From a bacterium (GTDB taxonomy: Bacteria > Planctomycetota > UBA1135 > UBA2386), in assembly GCA_024743115.1 (NCBI GenBank), contig JANSXC010000040.1:1-39376 (forward strand): a DNA stretch of 39,376 nt. Direction: 5' to 3'. A program made the translations under genes and the position numbers. Each line of letters starts with the position of its first letter. Position 1 is the first letter of the stretch. The notes below the pieces were generated by a model, which saw only the letters and a list, made by a program, of their open reading frames with translations, was not told where the DNA came from and ran no database searches. Positions 8,005 through 15,982 of this stretch are shown here, in pieces.

Positions 8005-8559
8005 GTGACACGAACCCCCACCACGGTTCCGCCGGCCGAGTCCGACGTCCAGCATCTCACCAAACTCGTCTACACTCAGCTGCACCGACTCGCCCAGACC
8101 CACCTGCATCGCGAGCGTTCGTCCCACACGCTGCAACCAACTGCGCTCGTTCACGAGGCCTACCTGCGCCTCGCGGGCCAACACCGCGCACAGTGGTCGT
8201 CGCGCGCTCAGTTCCTCCGCGTCGCATCGGAGATGATGCGCCGCATCCTCGTGAACCACGAACGCGATCGCACGCGCCTCAAGCGCGGCGGCAAGCGTAC
8301 GACCCAGATGCTGACGGACGAGGTTCTCGCCGAGGACCACAACCCGATCGACCTCGTCGCACTCGACGAAGCGCTCGAACGCCTGAAAACCATCGACGAA
8401 CGCAAGGTCACGCTCGTCAACCTGCGCTTCTTCGCGGGACTGAGTCTGGGCGAGACCGCCGCCGCAATCGGCATCTCGCTGGCGCAAGTCAAGCGGGAGT
8501 GGGCGCTGACCAAAGCGTGGCTGATGCGCGAGATCGGCAGCCCCGGAGACTCGCGATGA
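8005..8559 (+). CDS. ECF sigma factor (ECF_sigma70 / TIGR02999 type)
   Basis: The 184-residue protein matches the sigma-70 subfamily expanded in Planctomycetes and Acidobacteria. Region 2 carries SHTLQPTALVHEAYLRLAG and AQFLRVASEMMRRILVNHERDR. Region 4 has LVNLRFFAGLSLGETAAAIGISLAQVKREW followed by the typical A.aWL ending. It should direct RNA polymerase to a small regulon. The start is GTG. Its TGA overlaps the ATG of the kinase gene (ATGA), so the two are translationally coupled, and the kinase is the probable upstream signal input. Confidence 0.92.
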   Translation: MTRTPTTVPPAESDVQHLTKLVYTQLHRLAQTHLHRERSSHTLQPTALVHEAYLRLAGQHRAQWSSRAQFLRVASEMMRRILVNHERDRTRLKRGGKRTTQMLTDEVLAEDHNPIDLVALDEALERLKTIDERKVTLVNLRFFAGLSLGETAAAIGISLAQVKREWALTKAWLMREIGSPGDSR

Positions 8560-11003
8560 CCGACTCGCCAACCCGTTCTCAGGCCGGACGTTCGCAGGCG
8601 GGCCGAACCGACGCGCCGCCGCCGACTGAACACTTCCGCCTCGTCGAGGAGTGGTTCGACCACGCGCGGCAACTGGCGGAGATCGAACGCCGAACCTGGC
8701 TCGATGCGCGGCGCACAGACCATCCCGAGGTCTGCGCCGAGGTCGAATCGTTGCTCGCGCAGACCGAGGCCGACCCCGGATTCCTCGAGAACACGGCCTC
8801 CCCCACGGTGTCCGAAGCCGTGCACCGACTGATGCTCCTGCGGGATCCCCGCGTCGGGTCGGCGATCGCGGAGTTCACGGTCGACGGCGTCGTGGCCGCG
8901 GGCGGAATGGGCACGGTGTATCGCGCGCACACGCCGACGGATCCCGACGTGCCCGTCGCGCTCAAGATCGTTCATCCGGGCACCGACTCGACCGAGATCC
9001 TCGCGCGATTTCGGCGCGAGAGTGAGCTGCTGGCCTCGCTCGATCACCCGCTGATCGCGCGCTACCTGTCGAGCGGCGTCACGCCCGACGGCGAACCGTT
9101 CTACGCGATGGAGTTCATCGCCGGCGAACGGATCACGGACGCGTGCGATCAGGCGCGCATGTCCATCGAAGCCCGGCTCGAGCTGTTCTGCCGCGTGTGC
9201 GACGCCGTGCAATATGCGCACGACAACTCGATCATTCACCGGGATCTGAAGCCCGGCAACATCCTCGTCGACGACGACGGCACACCGCACCTGATCGACT
9301 TCGGGATCGCCAAGATCCTCGCGGACCGCAACGCCGATCCGACGACGGCACCCTATGCGACGCGCCTCCTGACGCCGGAGTACGCGAGCCCCGAACAGGT
9401 CCGTGGCCTGCCGGCAACGATGGCCAGCGACGTCTACTCGCTCGGGGTCGTGTTGTACGAACTCCTCACGGCGCAAACGCCCTACTACTTCGCCAGCCAC
9501 CACCCCTCCGAAATCCTCGCGGTCGTTTCCGATCCCGTGATCGAGGCTCCGAGCCAGAGGCTGCGCGCGGACGACGAGGGCCGCCGCGCGGCCGACCTCC
9601 GCGGTGTGTCCGTCGCGCGCTGGCGCCGTTCGCTGAGTGGCGATCTCGACAAGATCGTGCTCTACGCGCTGCGACGCGAGGCCAACCGCCGCTATGCCTC
9701 CGCCGCACACCTGGCCAACGACCTGCGCCGACACCTGCGCGGCCAGCCGATCGTCGCGCGCGCCGACACCACGTGGTATCGGATCTCCCGCTTCTACGAA
9801 CGCCACCGCGTGGCGGTCTCCGCCGCCGTACTCGTCGCGCTCGCACTCGTGATCGGCAGCGCGACGACGTTCTACCAGGCCAACCGGGCCACGGAGCAGG
9901 CCCGACTCGCGCGTCATCAGGCCGACCAGAACGCCAAGATCCTGCAGCTCGTCATCGACCTCTTCGACGGCGACGGCCGCGGACCGCGCCCCGACCTCAG
10001 CGCGCGCGAGTTCGTCGATCGGGCCGCGACCCGGCTCGCGGACTACCGCGACGTCGATCCGTCGATGCGCGCCTACGTCTACGAAGCGCTCGGTCGGATG
10101 TATCAGTACGTGACGGCCTACGACGAGGCGATCGGACTCTACGAAACCGCGATCGCGCTGCGCGAGAAGAGCCTCGCGGTCGGCGGCACCGACCACCGCG
10201 AGATCCTGCAGTCGCAAAGCAAGATCGGAATGGCCCACGTCCAGGCCGGCCGGATCGACGAGGCCATCGCGATCCTCGAACCCGCGCGTGACACAGCCCA
10301 GAAGACCAACGACGAGGTGCTCGGCAGCAACATCGCGACCTCGCTGGCCATCGCCGAAGCGCGGCGCCGCAACGTCGAGCGCGCCAGGGAGTTCTTCGCC
10401 GAAGCGCTGGCGCTGCGTCGTTCGTGCTACGGCGACGAACACGGCGAAACCGCGGCAGCGATGAACAATCTCGCCACCGCCCACTGGCAGCTCGGAGAAC
10501 TCGAACGCGCCGAGGACTTGCTGCGCGCAGCGCTCGCGATCCACCGCCAGAGGAACCACCCCGGCAGCACCTCCCAGGCGCTGCACAACCTCGGCACGCT
10601 GCTGATCGGTCGCGACGATCTCGATGGCGCGCAGACCGCGCTCGAAGAGGCGCTCGCAATTCGCCAGGAAGCTCTGGGCGCCGATCACGAAAAGGTTGGC
10701 GACACGACGTACGTTCTCGCGACGCTCGCGGCGAAACAACACGACTTCGAACGCGCCGCCGAGATGTTCGGCCGCACGATCGAACTGCAGGAACTACACC
10801 GCCCGGGCTTCTGGCACGCGGACGACACGCGTTCCCGCCTCGGCGAAGTGCTGCTCGAACTCGGGCGCGCGGAAGAGGCCCGACAACTGCTGGAGAACAG
10901 CGCCAAGGCACTACACGCGGCGATCGGCCCCAACCACATCCATACCCGCGAAGCCGAGGCCCGACTCGCGCGACTCGGCCCACGGCGCGGCAACTCGAAG
11001 TAG
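8556..11003 (+). CDS. Transmembrane Ser/Thr protein kinase with extracytoplasmic TPR domain
   Basis: Translation from ATG 8556 gives 815 residues. The kinase domain runs from about 105 to 395: Gly-rich loop AAGGMGTVYRA, catalytic Lys137 (VALK), HRD at 228-230 followed by LKPGN, and DFG at 248-250, so the core is intact. A single membrane segment lies at about 418-438 (VAVSAAVLVALALVIGSATTFY), followed by a TPR array to the C-terminus. The expected topology is kinase inside, TPRs outside, as in the PknB-TPR proteins paired with TIGR02999 sigma factors. The frame is open upstream to 7788, but that stretch is arginine-rich, out of character and overlaps the sigma gene. The ATGA overlap supports the start. 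Confidence 0.93.
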   Translation: MTDSPTRSQAGRSQAGRTDAPPPTEHFRLVEEWFDHARQLAEIERRTWLDARRTDHPEVCAEVESLLAQTEADPGFLENTASPTVSEAVHRLMLLRDPRVGSAIAEFTVDGVVAAGGMGTVYRAHTPTDPDVPVALKIVHPGTDSTEILARFRRESELLASLDHPLIARYLSSGVTPDGEPFYAMEFIAGERITDACDQARMSIEARLELFCRVCDAVQYAHDNSIIHRDLKPGNILVDDDGTPHLIDFGIAKILADRNADPTTAPYATRLLTPEYASPEQVRGLPATMASDVYSLGVVLYELLTAQTPYYFASHHPSEILAVVSDPVIEAPSQRLRADDEGRRAADLRGVSVARWRRSLSGDLDKIVLYALRREANRRYASAAHLANDLRRHLRGQPIVARADTTWYRISRFYERHRVAVSAAVLVALALVIGSATTFYQANRATEQARLARHQADQNAKILQLVIDLFDGDGRGPRPDLSAREFVDRAATRLADYRDVDPSMRAYVYEALGRMYQYVTAYDEAIGLYETAIALREKSLAVGGTDHREILQSQSKIGMAHVQAGRIDEAIAILEPARDTAQKTNDEVLGSNIATSLAIAEARRRNVERAREFFAEALALRRSCYGDEHGETAAAMNNLATAHWQLGELERAEDLLRAALAIHRQRNHPGSTSQALHNLGTLLIGRDDLDGAQTALEEALAIRQEALGADHEKVGDTTYVLATLAAKQHDFERAAEMFGRTIELQELHRPGFWHADDTRSRLGEVLLELGRAEEARQLLENSAKALHAAIGPNHIHTREAEARLARLGPRRGNSK

Positions 11004-11037
11004 GCCCGCCCGAGCCGGGTTGGCACGCGAGCGGGCC
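11003..11037. terminator. Possible bidirectional hairpin between convergent genes
   Basis: GGCCCGC (11003-11009) and GCGGGCC (11031-11037) pair over a 21-base loop in the 42-bp gap between the convergent kinase and PstS-like genes. There is no T tract on either strand, so it would be a non-canonical terminator at best. Confidence 0.25.
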
Positions 11038-11045
11038 GGCCCGGA

Positions 11046-11942
11046 TCAGATCAACACCCGGCGCAGCGCGTCTCGACCGGCGCCTCGCAGCAGGTGGTCG
11101 AGCAATCGTTCGACCTGCGCGGTTCGTTGCGGAAACACCAGGTGCACCTGCATCCCCCAGGCATAGTCGCCCGTGCGATATGCCAGCCGTGACGGCTGCA
11201 CGCCGCGCAGCGGCACCGTCGCCGCGCCGAAGAACGGCGCGCGATCGAGCGCCGCCAGGCTGACGAGGGCGCTGGCACCAGGCTCGCGGCGCCGTACGCG
11301 CTCGAGCGCGAACAGGTCGCGTTCGGAGCGCACGTGCAGGCCACGGCTCGCAGCGAACTGCGGCAGGCTTTGTTCGATCAAGGGTAGCCAGCGACGCACG
11401 GCCACGAACGTACCCCGCTGCGAGTCCACGTCGGATGCACCCTCCGAGCAATCATCGAGCGGCGCGAGCACGACGGGTACGAAGTCGCCGAGATGGCGCC
11501 AGTGCAGACCACCCGGAGCGAATCTCTCACCCACGGGCGACAGCACGACCGCCGCATCGAACTCCCGCGAACGTTCGTGCGCCGCGTCCGCGCCTCGAAC
11601 GAACGCGACACTCGGTGCATCGGCCGCAACCAGCGCGAGCTCGACGAGCCGTAACGCCGCGGCCGAACCGTAGAGGCGCAGTCGACTTTCAGGCGCGGGC
11701 GCGGCAGCGGGTTCAACCGCAGCCGCGCCGGTCAGGGGATCGGTCGGCAACAGGGGCATGGTGCGTGGAGTCGGTTCGGGGGGAATGACGATGGGGAGGA
11801 CCGGCTCTCGGGGGCGGGCGGGCACGGCGACCACAGGCTGGGCAACCGGTGCCCCTTCGCCGCGCACGACGAGCGAGACACCGATCACGAGCAGGAGCGT
11901 CGTGACCGTGGTCGCAACCCGGATTCCGCGAGAGCCGGTCAC
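11046..11942 (-). CDS. Membrane-anchored PstS-like substrate-binding domain protein
   Basis: From the GTG at 11942 the product has 298 residues: an N-terminal membrane anchor (about 9-27, ATTVTTLLLVIGVSLVV), a Pro/Ala-rich linker (about 31-85), and a C-terminal alpha/beta domain. That domain resembles phosphate-type periplasmic binding proteins (RLRLYGSAAALRLVELAL near its start, FVPVVLAPLDD in the middle, EPGASALVSLAALDRAPFF near the end, which mirrors the PGAIGYVSL region). The Ser/Gly phosphate-coordinating motifs are not clearly kept, so the ligand is uncertain. GTG 11942 lies 4 bases after the preceding gene's stop; an ATG at 12005 would overlap that gene. It probably forms an operon with the propeller lipoprotein. 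Confidence 0.7.
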   Translation of the reverse strand: MTGSRGIRVATTVTTLLLVIGVSLVVRGEGAPVAQPVVAVPARPREPVLPIVIPPEPTPRTMPLLPTDPLTGAAAVEPAAAPAPESRLRLYGSAAALRLVELALVAADAPSVAFVRGADAAHERSREFDAAVVLSPVGERFAPGGLHWRHLGDFVPVVLAPLDDCSEGASDVDSQRGTFVAVRRWLPLIEQSLPQFAASRGLHVRSERDLFALERVRRREPGASALVSLAALDRAPFFGAATVPLRGVQPSRLAYRTGDYAWGMQVHLVFPQRTAQVERLLDHLLRGAGRDALRRVLI

Positions 11943-11946
11943 GCGA

Positions 11947-13560
11947 TCAGCGGTAGTAGCTGGCGTAAACCCGGTCGCCCGAGTTGGTCCATGCGGGCCA
12001 GGCAACGATTGCCCGCCCGGTCGCGTTCATCGCGACGCGTGGCTCCCACGCGTCCGTCAGCGCCGGTGCGAGGCGCCGTGACTCGCGCCAGGTGGCGCTG
12101 CGCAGATCCATGACGTAGACGCAGTCGTAGGACCCGTAGTCGCGCGTGAACACGATGGCGGCATCGTTGTTGCTCATTGCGACCTGCGGATTCTCACAGT
12201 CGACCTGGTCGTTGGTGAGGTTGTCCGCAAGGTTGCTCGGGTGGGTCCAGACCCCGTTCCGGTTCTCGCTCCGGAACACGGCGTCCGCCCCCACGTTGTC
12301 GTACTGGTGCCACACGATGAGCGCGTCCCCGTTCGGCGCCATCGCAACGTCGACGCTGTAGACGTGCTGGCCGTCCGGGCTGATGTTGTCAGCCAGTCCG
12401 GTCGGATGCGTCCACGTTGCAGAACGGTACTCGCTCTTGAACGTCTGATAGCGCGAGCCATCGGACTGACGCCAGGTGATGAGCGAGTCGCCGTTGTCGG
12501 ACATCGCCACGTCGATCCCCTCGGCGTGCTGACCGGCCGGTGAAATCGCATCCGCGAGCACGGTCGAATGGGCCCATACCGAGCTGCGCAGCTCGCTCTT
12601 CATCGTGCGATAGCGCGAACCATCGTATTGGCGGTAGGCGATCACGGCGTCACCGTTCAGGGCGATGGCAACCCGCGGATCGTAGGCGCTTTGCGCGTCC
12701 GGGCTGATGTTGTCAGTCAGGTTGGCGGGATTGACCCACGTCCCGCTGCGATACTCGCTCTTGAAGATCTGGTTTCGCGTGCCGTCGCTCTGCTCCCAGA
12801 CCACGATCGCTTCGCCGGTCGGGTACATCGCCACCTGCGGATCGTAGGCGTCCCGGCCGGCGACGCTCAGGTTGTCGTCCTCATCGGCCGGATAGGTCCA
12901 GGTGCCGTTGCGACGATGCGCCACGTAGACCTGGTCGTCGCTACCGTCGTACTGCGACCAGACGATGAGCGCATCCCCGTTGTCCGCGAGCGCGACCGCA
13001 GGGCTGTAGCTGTAGTCGCCCGAACGGCTGATGTGATCGGTGAGATCCATCGGCTTGGTCCACACGCCATTGGTGAACTCCGCAACGAAGATCTGCTCCT
13101 CGTCGAGGTCATCCTCCTGGACGAAGACGACGAGCATGTCACCACTCGCGTTGATCGCTACGTAGGCCTCGTCCGCATCGCTGCCGAGCGGGCTAAGAGC
13201 GTCCTGCTGGCTTGCGGGCACGCGCCACGTCGTGCAAACGATCGACACGTCACTGACGTCGCTCTGCAGCGTCCCCGTGCCATTGTTGATGGTGACGTAG
13301 TCGCAAGGCCCCGACAGCACGGTAACCGTGTACTGCATGCCCCCCGGCAGCTCACCGGCGAACTCGAACTGGCCGTCGGCCGTGATCGTCAGGTCGTTGC
13401 CGCCGTTGAGCTGAACGACGATCGTCTCGTTGGGCGCCAGCCCCTCGACCGTTCCACGGACTGCGTACGTCGCAGAATCTCCACCACCGCTGCAGCCGAC
13501 CATCGGCCAGCACATAAGGAGCGCACAGACCGCTCCCGCCTTTGCAATCGAACGTTGCAT
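11947..13560 (-). CDS. Lipoprotein with eight ~54-residue sialidase/propeller-like repeats
   Basis: The 537-residue product has a type II signal peptide ending MVGC|SGGG. A small beta domain follows (about 30-110; GTVEGLAPNETIVVQLNGG), of the kind seen before propellers. From about residue 112 there are eight tandem repeats of 53-55 residues built on the pattern TW..P..L.D.IS..G..AY.P.VAM..NGDA.IVW.Q.DGS..Q.FKSE.RSG. That count suggests a closed, eight-bladed propeller. No catalytic residues are evident; a surface binding role is likely. The start ATG 13560 is fixed by a strong Shine-Dalgarno (GGGAG at 13568-13572, 7-base spacer), although the frame is open further upstream. Confidence 0.85.
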   Translation of the reverse strand: MQRSIAKAGAVCALLMCWPMVGCSGGGDSATYAVRGTVEGLAPNETIVVQLNGGNDLTITADGQFEFAGELPGGMQYTVTVLSGPCDYVTINNGTGTLQSDVSDVSIVCTTWRVPASQQDALSPLGSDADEAYVAINASGDMLVVFVQEDDLDEEQIFVAEFTNGVWTKPMDLTDHISRSGDYSYSPAVALADNGDALIVWSQYDGSDDQVYVAHRRNGTWTYPADEDDNLSVAGRDAYDPQVAMYPTGEAIVVWEQSDGTRNQIFKSEYRSGTWVNPANLTDNISPDAQSAYDPRVAIALNGDAVIAYRQYDGSRYRTMKSELRSSVWAHSTVLADAISPAGQHAEGIDVAMSDNGDSLITWRQSDGSRYQTFKSEYRSATWTHPTGLADNISPDGQHVYSVDVAMAPNGDALIVWHQYDNVGADAVFRSENRNGVWTHPSNLADNLTNDQVDCENPQVAMSNNDAAIVFTRDYGSYDCVYVMDLRSATWRESRRLAPALTDAWEPRVAMNATGRAIVAWPAWTNSGDRVYASYYR

Positions 13561-13567
13561 CTCGGAT

Positions 13568-13572
13568 CTCCC
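13568..13572 (-). promoter_or_regulatory. Strong Shine-Dalgarno deciding the start of the propeller lipoprotein
   Basis: On the minus strand GGGAG lies 7 bases before the ATG at 13560. A second purine tract lies just upstream. Strong ribosome sites are rare in this window, so this one stands out. Confidence 0.6.
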
Positions 13573-13727
13573 TTCTTCCCTTCTAGTCTGTTGCGAAACC
13601 GAACGGCTCGCCCACTCCGGCGCTCGCCGGAGCTGCACTGCGTCACCGCTCGCGCGTTGAGGTCGCACCAGCGCCGCAAACGCTGGCTCGCGATTGTTCC
13701 GGGAATATCCCGATCCAAGCGCGGCGG

Positions 13728-15815
13728 TCAGCGGCGATCCGCGCGCGCGGGCAGCTTGCCGTCCCACGGCCGCGGCTGCGTCGCCGGTTCCCGCTTTTGC
13801 ATCGCGGCCATCTGCGCTTCGTATTCTCGCCAAGGCGGCAGGCCAACGGCTGCCCGTCGCGAGTCGAGCTCATCGACTTCTTCGACGATGGGCAGCAGGT
13901 AGGTCAGCTTGCCGTTCTCGTCCCGCACGGCGCCCTTGCCGTCCTCGCTACGCAAGGTCTGATACTGCGTGCCATACAGCTGCGGTCTGTGCTGCTTGAC
14001 GCGGACGCGATCCGTCAGGTACGCGACCGCGACCTTCGAGGCCTCGCCGCGCTCGGCAGCAGCCGTGAGGATCGGCAGGCACCGGGCCTGGAACTCGGGC
14101 TCGTGATCCGCGTGCTGCACCATCAGGAACGCGGCCCGCGCCGCGCCGCTGCCGAACATCGCATCGGTCGGCCAGCCGAATCGGTCCACGATCCGCATCA
14201 TGAACGCCGTGTTGTCGCGATCGACCCGCCGCGCCGCAGCAAAGATCTCCGCCCGCTCGGCCTTGGTTGCCGTCGCTACGCGCTCGAAGGCTCCACGAAC
14301 CCGCTGGTCGCGCTCGACCCGCGCCTCGAGGTCGGCGTGCAGCGCCGCACGCTGCACGCCAGTCGGGATCCGGTTCGCGGTGCGACAGCCGCGCGCCGAG
14401 TACGTCTTGTAGCGCGCGGCCCCCTCCCAGGCGCCGTAAGTGCGCAAGGCCACCGGGCTCGCGGGGTTGGTGGGATTGTCCGGCTTCGCCGCGGCGAAGT
14501 ACTCCGCCCCACCACGGTAGCCGATGCCGAACGCTGACTTGTCGTCCGCACTCGCAGCCGGCCAGTCCGCGTTCGTCGCGTCGCCGGCCGCCGACAACAC
14601 GCCGTCACCGTGCGTACCGCGGAACGCGCGCCCGATCGGGTGACCGAGTGAGACCACGCGTTCCCAGACGCTGCCCGAGAGATCGAGCACACCGTAGAAC
14701 GAGGCACCGAGCCGCACCCGACCCGTGGCGTCGAAACCGGCCTCGGCCGCGACGCTCGCACTGCGAAGGTCCCGCGTGCGCTCCACGGTCCGCTCGACCC
14801 CTTCCCGGCTGCCAGTGCCCCAGGGGTAATCGAGCGGGCATGGCCGGCTCGGCCCGCGCGCGGCCTTTTCGAACTCGAGTTCGCTCATCGGCCGCAGCGC
14901 CAACCAGTCCAGCAGCGCACACGAGTCGCGCCACGACACGAAGTTGCATGGCCGCATCGGCGCCTGCGCGACGAACCGCCCGTCGACCTCGACGATCGAA
15001 CAGGTCTCGGTCTCGCGCCCGGTAAGAGCGAGCGGTGCCCGCCGCTGCTGCCACTCCGTCGGCAGCGCGTTCAGGTAGCGCGCGTAGAAGCCTTGCGTCA
15101 GCTCCCGCTTCATCACGTAGAACGCCCGCGTGCCCTTCGGCCACTCCCCCGGCAGTGGCCCTTGCTGATCGCCCATGTACTGGTTGGTGTCGTACCACAA
15201 CTCGCCGACCTCACGCCCGACGGCGAGCTCCGCCTCGGATCGGATGTGGAGCGGCGCCGCGGCGGATTCCACGAGCGTGTGAATCGCCCCGAACCGCAGC
15301 GCGGTCGGATGATCGTCGCCGGCCTCGAACGCGCCGCCGGGCACGAACACCATGCCGACCGCCCAGACCGCGACCTGCTGCGGGGCCGGCGCGGCGAGCC
15401 GCAGCTGAACCCGCCAGTCGACGCTGCCCTGGTGGTCCGCCGTCGGCTCGACGATGGCGCCGAGGCGATCGTCGCTCGGCACCACCACCCCGGCCACGGC
15501 ACCCGCAACCTCGTGACCGGCTGTCGCGAGCTCGAGCGGGGCCCGGCGACCGTCGGGCCCGCGCACCACGAGCCACACCGCGTCGTGATTGCGCGTGGAG
15601 CGAAAACCGTTCGGCCAACGAATCGAGAACGCCACAGCCAGTCGCGCCTCGCCGACCACCGTCACGGGGCCGACCGCCGGCAATCGCGGATCGTGGTTCG
15701 GCCGTTCGCCCACATCGGACGGCTGCGCCGCCGACTGCCCGAGCACCGCGCCGGGCGACCCAAAGATCAAATAGACGGCGAACGTGAACGCAGACACGCG
15801 GGGCGAGCGGATCAT
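13728..15815 (-). CDS. Secreted FGE/SUMF1-like domain protein fused to a DUF6624 domain
   Basis: From ATG 15815 the product has 695 residues with a signal peptide (about 1-27, FTFAVYLIFGSPGAVLGQ). A beta-rich segment (about 30-160) is followed by a formylglycine-generating-enzyme-like fold, roughly 165-500: MVFVPGGAFEAG, MKRELTQGFYARYLNALP, FVSWRDSCALLDWL, MSELEFEKAARG, YPWG, GVLDLSGSVWERV and FRGTHGD. The C-terminal 190 residues match DUF6624 as I remember it (DNTAFMMRIVDRFGWPTDAMFG, FLMVQHADHEPEFQ, AYLTDRVRVKQ, QLYGTQ). The canonical FGE copper-binding cysteines are not evident, so the fold is more likely structural or binding. It is divergent from the zinc-ribbon kinase. Confidence 0.8.
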   Translation of the reverse strand: MIRSPRVSAFTFAVYLIFGSPGAVLGQSAAQPSDVGERPNHDPRLPAVGPVTVVGEARLAVAFSIRWPNGFRSTRNHDAVWLVVRGPDGRRAPLELATAGHEVAGAVAGVVVPSDDRLGAIVEPTADHQGSVDWRVQLRLAAPAPQQVAVWAVGMVFVPGGAFEAGDDHPTALRFGAIHTLVESAAAPLHIRSEAELAVGREVGELWYDTNQYMGDQQGPLPGEWPKGTRAFYVMKRELTQGFYARYLNALPTEWQQRRAPLALTGRETETCSIVEVDGRFVAQAPMRPCNFVSWRDSCALLDWLALRPMSELEFEKAARGPSRPCPLDYPWGTGSREGVERTVERTRDLRSASVAAEAGFDATGRVRLGASFYGVLDLSGSVWERVVSLGHPIGRAFRGTHGDGVLSAAGDATNADWPAASADDKSAFGIGYRGGAEYFAAAKPDNPTNPASPVALRTYGAWEGAARYKTYSARGCRTANRIPTGVQRAALHADLEARVERDQRVRGAFERVATATKAERAEIFAAARRVDRDNTAFMMRIVDRFGWPTDAMFGSGAARAAFLMVQHADHEPEFQARCLPILTAAAERGEASKVAVAYLTDRVRVKQHRPQLYGTQYQTLRSEDGKGAVRDENGKLTYLLPIVEEVDELDSRRAAVGLPPWREYEAQMAAMQKREPATQPRPWDGKLPARADRR

Positions 15816-15886
15816 TCCGTGGAGCCTACGAAACCCGGCCAACGATCGTTTGGCCGGCGATCGCTGAAATGTGCCCGGCACCACCC

Positions 15887-15960
15887 CGTTCGGGCCGCAG
15901 CCGTCGGGTGGGAGACCCGCGGGGATTCCGCGGCCACGGGTCTGGACTGCGGCCCGAACG
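15887..15960. promoter_or_regulatory. Nested 74-bp inverted repeat in a divergent promoter region
   Basis: CGTTCGGGCCGCAG (15887-15900) and CTGCGGCCCGAACG (15947-15960) are perfect 14-bp inverted repeats. Inside them AGACCCG (15913-15919) pairs with CGGGTCT (15937-15943), and two CCGCGG palindromes lie at 15917-15922 and 15928-15933. The element fills most of the 167-bp gap between the FGE-like gene and the kinase gene. It could be an operator pair, a cruciform, or a hairpin in the kinase mRNA leader; its right arm ends 22 bases before the kinase ATG. Confidence 0.55.
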
Positions 15961-15982
15961 CCGCGTACGACGACCACCGCGC

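Noticed and set aside
7788..8555. Upstream extension of the kinase frame
   Set aside because: The extension is Arg/Pro-rich, overlaps the sigma factor gene in another frame, and the ATGA at 8556 is a standard coupling signal.
8208..10742. Very long open frame antisense to the sigma/kinase pair (over 800 codons)
   Set aside because: It mirrors the codon periodicity of the genes on the plus strand, is unusually rich in Arg, Val and Asp, and shows no domain; high GC makes such antisense frames common.
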